Assembly: GCA_030248135.1 (NCBI GenBank)
Contig: JASANC010005440.1
Coordinates: forward strand, 124,001 to 188,000
DNA: 64,000 nucleotides
Direction: 5' to 3'
DNA from: Theristus sp. LFF4_11
Lineage: Eukaryota > Nematoda > Chromadorea > Monhysterida > Xyalidae
A program made the translations under genes and the position numbers. The notes under the pieces are model-generated. The model had not been told where the DNA came from. It worked only from the letters and a program-made list of their open reading frames with translations, and did no database searches. Shown one piece after another: positions 12,327 to 22,200 of the stretch (position 1 is its first letter; each line of letters starts with the position of its first letter).

Positions 12327-13027
12327 TAGGTTGTTAAACAAAAATGAAAATTTAAAAAAAAGTGATTAAAAAAAACAAAAATGCCGATTAAAAAAAAAAA
12401 AATTCGAAATTTTTTTCTCTAATATGCTCTGAAAACCTCAATTTTGGCACAATTTTTCGAAAGTTCAACAAAAATTTTCTTTGATTATACCTCGTAAAAC
12501 CTTTAGCAGTCGATTTTGGGCCGTTTTACCGACTGATTTTAGGCTTCGACAACATCTGCGATGAAGTTTTTGAGCGTCCCAAAGCTTAGCCTACCATTTC
12601 CGATGCAGATAAGGTGACGATTCGCCTCGCAGAGCGTCCGATTGTGCTCGCTGCTCCGTTTGCAAGCGCTACGTTGTCTGGTTGCTGCTTCGTGTCGTGT
12701 CGTCGCGACACCATCAGAAGAATTGATCGAATTTCAAGGCGGTATGTTTGTCTTCACTTTAGCATTAGCTTAGCTGGGGACAATTAGTGACGTTTTGGAG
12801 GTCAAAACACAAGAAGAGGCATGGTGACGGTTTGGAAAAGGGGTAATTGAGGTCACCAAAACAAAATCTGCAAAGTTCCGCCATACGGGAGTCATTCGGG
12901 AGGCGCTTGCATATCATATGTGGTTCTTCGGACTCCCTGATTGATTTAGCACAACTTTGATTTTTGAAATTTAAAAAAAATTAAAAAAAAACAAAAATGA
13001 CGATTTTTGTTTTTTTTAACAACCCTA
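12327..13027. mobile_element. hAT-type MITE, copy 3 (divergent)
   Basis: It starts TAGGTTGTTAAACAAAAA and ends AACAACCCTA. A perfect 8-bp target duplication GTTAGGAG flanks it at 12319-12326 and 13028-13035. Its left third (TGCTCTGAAAACCTC, then GAAAGTTCAACAAAAATTT) is alignable with the 7433 and 16090 copies, while the middle differs. It has no coding capacity. Confidence 0.8.
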
Positions 13028-13169
13028 GTTAGGAGCAGGGCCTCTTTCTTAAACGCACGCGCACGGGCATCGGCATGCTCATACTCGTGCTCATGCCCAC
13101 TAGCGCGCATGCACACGCTCTGGTCCGAACAAAAAAAATTGTTCAAAACGCAATTTGTTCTGATATCTT

Positions 13170-13265
13170 CTTTCTTGAAAAGGCTTGGCTTAGGTTAGGA
13201 TTATATTAGGCTTAGGATTAGACTTTAGGATTGAGATTAGATTAGAATTAGGTCTGTTTGAACCA
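13170..13265. repeat. Degenerate TTAGGC/TTAGGAT-like tract
   Basis: A run of GGCTTGGCTTAGGTTAGG and ATTAGGCTTAGGATTAGAC units. Related tracts lie at 15588-15675, at 18650-18700 (reverse sense, CCTAATCCTAAACC) and at 18980-19020. They resemble the nematode telomere unit TTAGGC but are irregular, and each is joined to the AAGCCAAGCCTTTT module also found in the Helitrons. Confidence 0.55.
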
Positions 13266-13315
13266 TGACCGGCAACGAGCGTGTCGGATTTTAGAAAAAG
13301 GGCAGCCGGAGTTGA

Positions 13316-13470
13316 GGTTGTTAAACAAAAATCAAAAAAAATTCAAAAATTGAAAAAAAACACAACGCCAATTTAAAAAACATTCAAAATTGTTTTCTAA
13401 TATGCTCTGAAAACTTCATTTTTAGCACAATTTTTTTGAAAGTTCAACAAAAAATTTTAAAAATTGGTCA
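13316..13470. mobile_element. Truncated hAT-MITE fragment
   Basis: GGTTGTTAAACAAAAATC followed by TATGCTCTGAAAACTTC and GAAAGTTCAACAAAAAATTT matches the left third of the 12327 element. No right end or target duplication is found. Confidence 0.5.
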
Positions 13471-13634
13471 AATCATGGCATGACACCGGCGATAAAGTTC
13501 GAACATAACAAGATTTGTACTTAATGTTGTGGAGAATTTATTTATTTTTTAATTTTGCAAAGAAAATCCAAAAGCCGTGCCTGAAAGCAACAGTTGTCTT
13601 TTCAATGGTGTTCTCATGCATTTATTTTTGGGTA

Positions 13635-14076
13635 CCGTATTACCCCCAATAAACCCCCATGGGGGATTAATACGTCAGCGACTTTTAGGGGTGGGGGTTT
13701 ATTGGTGGAGAAGGGTTTATTTACGAAAAATTCTAGGGGTGGGGATTTATTAAAAAATGGCAAAAATACCTTGCATGGCAGGCAAGAAAGTCGCAGAAAC
13801 TTAAACGTTTCACAGAGATTTCCTTTTGTAACAGCCTTTTGTAATGAAATTACCATTAACTCATCCCTTTGGGGCCTTTGGTAGCACAATTTCACCAATG
13901 TCACTGCATTCAGCCACTGAATTCGCTGGGTACGTGTTTCAAACAGGTTTCCAATTAACCCCCTTGGGGGATTATTTGTGGGGGGATTATTCGGAAACTT
14001 GTCGGGGGGTGGTGGGGGTTTATTGGTGGGGGGGGGGGGGAGATTAATGGTGGGGGGTTTAATGGGGGTAATACGG
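13635..14076. mobile_element. TA-flanked MITE with CCGTATTACC termini, copy A
   Basis: Termini CCGTATTACCCCC and GGGGGTAATACGG are flanked by TA on both sides (13633-13634 and 14077-14078), as for Tc1/mariner-type elements. Sub-terminal G-runs may form quadruplexes. Its interior matches the copy at 36242-36670 closely. It ends about 155 bp beyond the PDZ gene stop, on that gene's 3' side. Confidence 0.75.
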
Positions 14077-14123
14077 TATGTAAGTTTTCATTTAACAAAA
14101 GGCGTTGTCTAGCCGTCGTGTCA

Positions 14124-14129
14124 TTTATT
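14124..14129 (-). terminator. Candidate polyadenylation signal of the PDZ gene
   Basis: AATAAA on the minus strand, about 103 nt past the stop codon at 14232. Confidence 0.5.
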
Positions 14130-14231
14130 GAATTAGAGAGGAAGAAACAATCTTTGGCAAATAGATGACTTGATAACACAAGATAAAATCTTTTCTTTGA
14201 TTTAAGCAGAATAATCGTGTTCTAATCATGT

Positions 14232-16014
14232 TCATTCGTCTTCACTATTTTGTTCGCACGAGTCATCTTCTTTGGCAAATCGAACGTGTGGATTATTGCT
14301 GCGCTTTCGATAACGGCGCAGTCGACTTGGATCGGATACGTCACTTTCAATATGGTGGATTGTCTGTTCAAAAAAATAAAATGTTAACATGCGAAAAAAT
14401 ACTTTTAGTATTTACCTACTAAACAGCATACGGACAGTATGCAAATGAATATTTAGTAGCAGAATAGTAGTACTCGAGTAGAGTAGTACATTTTTTAAAC
14501 AAAACTATTTACCGAAGGCGTCCAGCGGACAACGGTCATCGATTCAACAACGGACACACTGTGCTCCGTCGACTCATCGTCGTCTTCGTCGTACGTTCTC
14601 GATCTGAAATTTACAGTCGAACATTGAATGCAACAAAATAAAACCAAAATTTCGAAATTACAGGTCTGCTACTTTTCGTCTGCGTCTGCTGATGATGTGC
14701 GAATGATTCCACGAACGGTTTTACCTAAAAATCGGCAAAAAAAATATTTGAAATCGTAACCCTTCAAAAATTATTCCCGAAGTAAAAAATCTGAACGCAG
14801 CCGCGGAACCGGGTTTATTTGCAAAATCGCAAAGTTCTGAAGTTTCCGCACTGTTTGCAGCCGCCGCTTTCAACCGCTCTCGCTCCGCTTTCGCAATTAT
14901 TTTCACATCGTCTGGCATTGGCACTGGCGAGAACGTGTGTTTCTTGTGGCGTCTGCTTCGCGTTGATTTTCTTGACGAACGCTGATGCTGCCCGGCGGAA
15001 CGACGCGTAGGGTCGGAGGGAGCAGTTGAAGTTGAGGACGACGGGGGCATTGAAGATGGACAACGTTTGATGGTCAACTGGCATCGGCCTGCGGGAAAAC
15101 AGGAAATTTGCTAAATTTAATTTAATGTGCTGAAGTAGGCCTGTTGGCGGAGACGGGAGGCGCTTGGCGTAAACGAAAAGATCAACTAATTGAACGTAAA
15201 TTCATTTCTGCTGTAACACATTTTTTAGATCGGATCAGCAGAGCTTGCAGTGTCACCGTCGGAGCAAAATAAAGAACTCGTTGATTATGTTGCTCCTGTT
15301 TAACAATGCTTACCAACGTTCCGCAGAAATAACAGTGAGAACAACTCAGTAAACCTTTCGTTTGCAATTCGTTGACAATCAAGTTCCGGCAGTGCTGTTT
15401 GTCGAGCGGCATCACACCATTCACTCGCGTCACACGGTCGCCCGCTTGTAACCCTGGAATTTTGAAATTATCAGTGGCTTGGCCTTCAAAAATATTCGTG
15501 AGTGCCGTGAGCGTGAACCTAAAGCTACCTAAATTCAATTCGTTGGGGGCAGAATTCAAATGTTTCACATTTTTCCTTTGATAAAAAGCTTGGCTTAGGT
15601 TCGGATTTAGGTTTGGATTTGAAATACGTTAGGACGGACTAGGCTTATTGATTTAGACTTAGGATTTTAAGATTTAGCTCAGAAGGATATTGTTCTGCTT
15701 TCTGAAGAGCATTTCGGCTGAATAATGTAGACCAACCGGCTCTCTGAACCAACAAAATCAACAATAATCTAAATTTAAAGTAAAAAAACAAAAAAACGCG
15801 GCCAACCGGCGCTTTCCGCGACACTGCCGGGCACCACTTTGTTGACGACGATGTTCTGTCGATACGGTTCGTTAATGTTCAACCCTAGGCGTTGGCCCCC
15901 TCTTGTCCAATGGAGCACGATCGTTAACTGCAGCTCAGACATCACAACGTTCTCTTTCTCTTTGTCGCTAATCGTTCGACGGTCGCGTCTTGACGAGGTT
16001 GATCTGGTCGACAT
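14232..16014 (-). CDS. Small PDZ-domain protein, six exons
   Basis: The minus-strand exons are 16014-15807, 15453-15355, 15088-14810, 14724-14673, 14603-14513 and 14363-14232. All phases join, giving 286 residues and a TGA stop. The PDZ domain spans about residues 30-110: the carboxylate loop appears as RLGLNIN, followed by NIVVNKVVPGSVAE, LQAGDRVTRVNGV, DKQHCRNLIV and RCQLTIKR. The rest is Ser/Arg/Lys-rich (residues 111-210), then an acidic DEDDDEST stretch and a basic RRYRKR near the C-terminus. I infer an intracellular scaffold that binds C-terminal peptides. PDZ proteins of this short, single-domain style are common in nematodes, but I cannot name an orthologue. The first ATG is chosen because the frame upstream lacks another. 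A hAT MITE starts 76 bp upstream of the ATG, so the promoter is compact or altered. Intron 1 contains a TTAGG-like tract. Confidence 0.85.
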
Positions 16015-16089
16015 AGCGGTGATAATCTTCAATCGGTTATGGCCTTTTCAATTGTGTCCTTTTCAATCGGTTATGTCGTGTGTCTAGTC

Positions 16090-17141
16090 TAGGGTTAGGG
16101 GCTTTGAAAAAAAATTTTTTTTTTATTTTTTTTTTCGTTTTTTTTTTAAAAAAAAAAATTTGGATTTTTTTTTCAAACTTAAAAAAAAAAATTTGAAAAT
16201 TTTTTCTTCTACTTTGCTCTGAAAATTCGATTTATGGCATAATTTTTTGAAAGTTCAAACCAAATTCTCTTCCCAACTTCTTTGTGTGCTTAGGTAAATG
16301 TCATTATTTGGTCATTTTGACCGACGTACTCCATGTTTTTCGATTTGGATGACTTCTAGAGTCACTTTTTAGCGTTGAAATGACTTAACTGAATTGAAAT
16401 ATCGTTTCAGAAATCGTTTTCTTGCAACTTAGAACATGTTTTTCAGTCGGTAGGCCATGAGATGAACATGATATCTTGTTGATTGGCGTATGTTATAGGT
16501 CTACAATGGAGTTGTGCGATATATTGTTAAACAATTTGAGCGGAGATGTTGGTTAATACCACATCACACGACCGTTTTTCAGATACCCGATAACATGGCC
16601 ACATGTTAAAACTTGCGTGCTGAGCTAAACTAACGTGTTAAACTTGCGTCTGTCAGTTGCCCGCAACGTGATCGCGAAATCATGGTACGTGTTTTCGATA
16701 CGATGATTTGAAGAGTGGGCTCTCGCCATGTGGCAGATAGCATAGCTGGTTGAACCTGAAAGTAAGTGTCTTGGGGGGGGCGACCGGGTCGACAGGGGTT
16801 GCCGACTTAGCTACAGCAAACAGGAATTTTTGAACACAGTCAAATTTTGGTAATTTTCTAAAGAGGAACCACTAAGAACGGTTCAATATTCAAGTACACG
16901 TGAAAAATTGCCCTGTTTTACTGTTGAAAATGCAACTTTCCCTCTATGAAATGGACATAATTTCAATAAAACACGATTTTCGCTCTTATAGTTTCCCGGA
17001 TCGTTCTGAAAATAGTCTAGATGAACTCAGCTCGACGAGACGCTTCGAACGAACCTAACTTGTAAAAAAAATTTTTTTTTTTAAAAATATTTTTTTAATT
17101 TAAAAAAAAAAATCCGGATTTTTTTTTTTCCCCTAACCCTA
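16090..17141. mobile_element. hAT-type MITE, copy 2
   Basis: Near-perfect copy of 7433-8466. Its termini are TAGGGTTAGGGG and CCCCTAACCCTA, flanked by a perfect 8-bp duplication GTCTAGTC (16082-16089 and 17142-17149). Different duplications at the two copies show independent insertions. It sits 76 bp upstream of the PDZ start codon. Confidence 0.88.
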
Positions 17142-17151
17142 GTCTAGTCTA

Positions 17152-17257
17152 CAGTCTATTTCGATATCATATCGAAACTAGCTGATTGGTTGGTGATCGC
17201 GGGATGCATGGTTTCTGTGCAGGACGGACTCCCATCACATGATCATCAACCAAGCAG
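17152..17257. mobile_element. CAGT-family MITE, rearranged copy
   Basis: TACAGTCTATTTCGATATC, CTGATTGGTTGGTGATC and a TGCATGGTTTCTGTGCA block match the family at 28362 and 32716, but the right terminus has been lost against the next inverted repeat. Confidence 0.5.
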
Positions 17258-18057
17258 CTATAGTCGGACTGGATAATTTCGGGCATTAGCTGATTGGCTG
17301 GTGCGTTACCGTAATCAGATTCAAACGCGGGCCATTCAAATTGCACTTTGCTTTTTTTAAATTTCTAATTTTTGAGTGTTTGTGTTGATGAATGTTTGAA
17401 TTTTCAATGGACAAAACTTGTTTGTGATTTATGCAATGCAGAAAATTAAAAAAAAGTAAAGTTTAAGGTGAATTATTATTTTTTTCAGAAAAAAGAACGA
17501 CGACGACGGTGACAAATGTGAATCAAAAATTTGGCCATGAAAGCTGCTGTTCCGTATTTTTAAACTGCAACAAATTGTCTATAAACAGCTCAAAGATGCA
17601 GAAAAACTAAAAGCAGCTGTTTCTGAAGGCACAAGTTCAGTTTCCGAACAAGTACGACGGCGACGGCAACGACGACAACTAAAAATGTTGTTGTGTTTGA
17701 TTTTTAATTGAAAATTTTGTTCATGATGATTTATTTTGTGGGAAAAATTTGAAAAGCAATCGGTTTTCAAACGAATATGCACTTTTCGAGCGTCGAGAGC
17801 GCATCACCGTCGCCGTCGTTCTTTTTTCTAAAAAAAATAAAAATTCGCCTTAAAATGTACTTTTTTGATGTTTCTGTATTTCATAAATAATAAACAAGTT
17901 TTGCCCATTAAAAATCCAAACATTCATCAACACAATCACTCAAAAATTAAAAATTTTAAAAAAGCAAAGTGCAATTTGAACGGCCCGCGTTTGAATCTGA
18001 TTACGGTAACGCACCAGCCAATCAGCTAATGCCCGAAATTATCCAGTCCGACTATAG
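17258..18057. mobile_element. Long inverted-repeat element
   Basis: CTATAGTCGGACTGGATAA at 17258 is answered by its complement ending at 18057. The arms match for about 190 bp, including ATTAGCTGATTGGCTGGTGC and CGTAATCAGATTCAAACG. Inner matches (GAACGACGACGACGG near 17495 and GCCGTCGTTCTTT near 17810) lengthen the stem. TATA at both ends is compatible with a TA target. No coding frame is recognised. Confidence 0.75.
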
Positions 18058-18596
18058 TTGCAAGTGATTTAGAAATGAACTGTATGTGTGAATGTCGATA
18101 ATGATGATGATTGTCGGTTTGGATTGGATGGCACGCGGCGGAAACCAGTGAAACAAAGAAAATAATGGAATCAGTGAAGGTTGTATCGAGTTTGCTGCCC
18201 AGTGGAATTTTGTTATGTAAAAATTAGAGTGAGCACACAGAGTAAAACCGCTTGCTTTTATACCGTGCCGCGTTAGCGGAGTTCTGCTTGCTTGAGTCTC
18301 TGGTTCTGCAAAGATGGTAAACAAAACGGTACCTTTGGCAAAGACGACGTTGACGTATGATGTTGGCAAAGACGCGTGGAAGTTAAGAGAGAGGCACAAC
18401 TTTCCACCTACATTTGGAGGCTGAAGATTAAAATTTCCAGTTAAGGAAATGTAAAACGCTGTGCCGAAGAAATGCTTTTTAGAAATACGCTGTCACTTTC
18501 GTTTCACACAAACTGAATTCCGAAATAGAACACCACATTCATATTTTTTTAAATTTTCGTGAAAAAAATTCAAAGTTGTGCTGGGTCAGGGTGGAT
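18058..18596. other. Gene-free stretch
   Basis: No recognisable exon, RNA gene or repeat family. It separates the inverted-repeat element from the duplication upstream of RFC5. Confidence 0.35.
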
Positions 18597-19131
18597 TTGT
18601 ATACATACTTAAAAGTGATCAGAGGTTGCTTGCAATGAGTCGTTGTAGGTTCCTAATCCTAAACCTAATCCTAATCCTAAGCCAAGAAGCCTTTTTGATA
18701 AGGTGAAAATGATCAATTTAGTTTTTGCATTTTTTTCTTTCCTGTGTTTGTGTTAAAGGGCAGGGGCAACCGCCGCCACTGCACATGCACCTGTTTTAAT
18801 AATGATGCATTACGGTCAGGGTGTGCGTGCGGGATGCGGGAGATTCGGGGGAAGAGGGGGGGGGGGTAAGGGGGAACGGGACGGGAGGGGGCCATTTGCA
18901 GATTTGTATACATACTTAAAAGTGATTTTTTTGATTTCTGATCAGAGGTTGCTTGCAACTGCAATGAGTCGTTGTAGGTTCCTAATCCTAAACCTAATCC
19001 TAATCCTAAGCCAAGCCTTTTCGATAAGGTGAAAATGATCAATTTAGTTTTTGCATTTTTTTCTTTCCTGTGTTAAAGGGCAGGGGCCACCGCCACTGCA
19101 CATGCACCTGTTTTAATAATGATGCATTACG
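18597..19131. repeat. Imperfect tandem duplication upstream of RFC5
   Basis: The block from GTATACATACTTAAAAGTGA through TAATAATGATGCATTACG occurs at about 18597-18812 and again at 18905-19131. It carries a CCTAATCCTAAACC tract and AAGCCAAG.CCTTTT. A G-rich insert (18830-18890) lies between the copies. The second copy ends about 130 bp before the RFC5 start codon, so promoter sequence may be duplicated. Confidence 0.75.
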
Positions 19132-19260
19132 CCATTTGCACATCAATTGTGGAATGTTGCTTCTGCTTCTTCTGACTCACTGATTGAATTGGCATTGACT
19201 TTGTAGGATTGGTTTTTCATTTTTTAAGCGAACCAAAAAAACAATAAAATAAAATCTGCA

Positions 19261-22200
19261 ATGAATCTTTCGACTGAAGAGCCCGAAGCCGAATCGACTT
19301 CAAAGTCAAAAGGCGCGTCAGCGGTGTCGAATTTACCATGGTATGTTTTTTTATTTGGCTGTGGCTTTGACCGCTTTGTGCTTTATTATTACACCAACAC
19401 GACCCACCCGTGCCGTGACCGTCATCGTGTGTGTGTGCTGTGGGTATACATCGCATACATGGAGACATGGTATGGTACTGAAACAAACGACTTCGGCTTT
19501 CTTCAGGGTCGAAAAATACCGACCACGTGGACTGGATGAGTTGATTTCACACCAAGACATCATATCAACGTGTGAGTGAGGAGAATTGTTTGTTTGTCTT
19601 TTGCACAAATTTTTATTGCAGCAGTAAGCAGTAGTGCAGTTTTAAACATCGCATTGAAAAGAGTTGACTCGCACACAATTACACAATTTTGGAGTCCACA
19701 TTTTGCCAACCCGTTTTTTTTGTTGTCATAACAGTAAACCGTTTCATTGACGAAGACCGTTTGCCGCATTTGCTGCTTTACGGCCCGCCGGGCACCGGCA
19801 AAACGAGCACGATACTCGCATGCGCTCGCAAGCTGTACACGGCGGCAGAGGCAAACGCGATGGTGTTGGAGGTGCGATGTTTGTTGTTGGTGGCGGTCCG
19901 ACTTTTCGGCTGCTGGTGGCATAGTTTTATAAAAGCTCAATAGTCCACTTAAGGCCCGTTTATACCTGACGTATGTAGACATACGTCAACGTACGTCAGG
20001 TATGAACGGTAGTATGCAATAACACGAGACCTAAAGTGACGTGATGTGCCGTGCCGTGCCGTATGCTTATACGTCAGGTATAAACGGGCCTTTACACCAC
20101 TGAACTCTTGAATGACACATCGTAGTTTCGTTTTCTGGCCTAAACTGATTCACCAATGTCTGTCAGAATCGACTCAAGTTCCCAACTCCAAACCAGAACT
20201 CGAAAAATAAAAATTCGACAAAAAATGACTATCAGTGATAGATATTTGATGAATCAAAAAAGTCTCCAGCTGAACGCCTCCGACGACCGTGGCATCAACG
20301 TGGTTCGCGAGCGGATCGTCGGCTTTGCGAGCTCGCACGTGCTCGCAGCGACGGGCAGTAAAAAGTTGAAATTGATCATTCTCGACGAAGCGGACGCGAT
20401 GACGAACGATGCTCAGAATGCGCTCAGGCGAAGTGAGAAGTGCAGAGGGGTTTTGGATTTTTTTCATTTCTTGACTTTTTTGTCTGGTCGCCGTTTGAAA
20501 ACGGCGTACCGATGTTCCACACGAGCTTCTTCCAGTCTCTCAATGTGGCGCAGTCACAACAAAACACACTGGCAGAAATGCGTGGGCGCGCTTGTTGGTG
20601 TCGCAGGTATGCCAGTGTGTTTGTTTTGTCGGTCTGTGCGACTGGAAATGCACATGTATTTGATTTCAGGATCGTAGATTTCCTCTTCCTGTTTTTTGTA
20701 CATCTGGGTTGAATGCTGACTGTTTCTGCGTTTGGTCTGGTGGTATGCGACTTTACCATTCTGAAGTCGCAATCGCACAGCTTCTCTATAATCGTCATAA
20801 CATTTCCATGGGAAAAAATCTAGAAATTTCCAAACTTTTGCTCGTTTCAGTCATCGAGAAGTACACGCCGGCCGTGCGCTTCTGTCTGATCTGCAACTAT
20901 CTCTCCAAGATCATCCCAGCGCTGCAGTCGCGTTGCACCCGATTTCGGTTTGCGCCTCTGAACGAGGCACAAATCCAACCGCGACTGAAAAGTGTGATCG
21001 AACAAGAAAAGTGAGCATGTTGCTTGTTATTCCGTAATTAAGTTTGTGTTCAAGTTTTGTATTCAAGTGGTTCAGGAGGGGCACATCCTGATGAGGCCAC
21101 CCCTCTTCTGCATATGATGTTGCCAAGGCCGAAATGCAGAGAACCATCCTACAATTTGGTTGATTTATGTGGATCCTTTCATGGTGAATTAGCAAAAATG
21201 CGCTACTTGGTAATTGGGTACTTTTGGATTAATTGGGAACAACATCGATTCGTCTTGTGGTTTGAGACTAACTGATTGGCTTTATTGAGTGCGAATTGAA
21301 TGCGTTGATCGGTCTATATACCATCCTGGAAAATTCAATTCCAGTCTTGTGAAACACTCAGCACTTTCGGGGTCATTGACAGGAAATATCTTTTTTTTGT
21401 TTTTTCAGTGTAAAAGTGACGGAAGACGGTGAACAGGCGCTGCTGAGACTGGCGAGGGGTGACATGCGGCGTGTGTTGAACATTTTACAGGTGAGGATTG
21501 TGGTTTTGTTGCTGTTTGCGGGGTTGTCTCACAAATTCAGGGGCATTCATGAAGCAGTATTTAGTGACCTCGTAGCTATGTTTTCACACACAGCTACGCG
21601 TCACTAAATACTGCTTCATGAATGCGCCTGTAAACTGGCCGCTATCGTAGTCAGGCAGCCGTGGTGGAGCCAGATTTATAAAAGGTGTGGTCCAATGGTG
21701 CAGCAGTGCTACACAGCCGAGTCTCGGAAAGAAATCAGGAAACCTCACGGTTCTGTTTTTTCTGGCATTACTGAGCTACTAAGCATTTTTTTATAGTTTA
21801 TAAATAGTCCTGGACCCTGGTAATGTTCTGTAGTCGACATATAATGCCAGGTCAGGTGGTTGTTGTCTTGCTTGGCGCTATCCATCATGAGATGACAAGT
21901 GAGTGGTAAACACCAGAGCAGAGGTATGGCAGATTGTCCATGGACTCGGGGAGAGCTACGCCAAAAGTGATCTGATAAAACGGTCTCATTGTTAAGAGAC
22001 CGTCCGGAATTAGGAGGAACATTTTGGTAATACTCTGCCCCTAGCCGAAAATCGATTTCGCTCAAATTTGGTATGGAGGTACCCTTAGGTCCAACTAAGA
22101 AAAAACCGGCCCGCTTTTGGAATGAGACCCTTGTGGTGTGGCGCTACAAGTCTCCAAAGTAGGGTATGTCGTCGAAAAACGTCATTTTTGGCGTTTTGAC

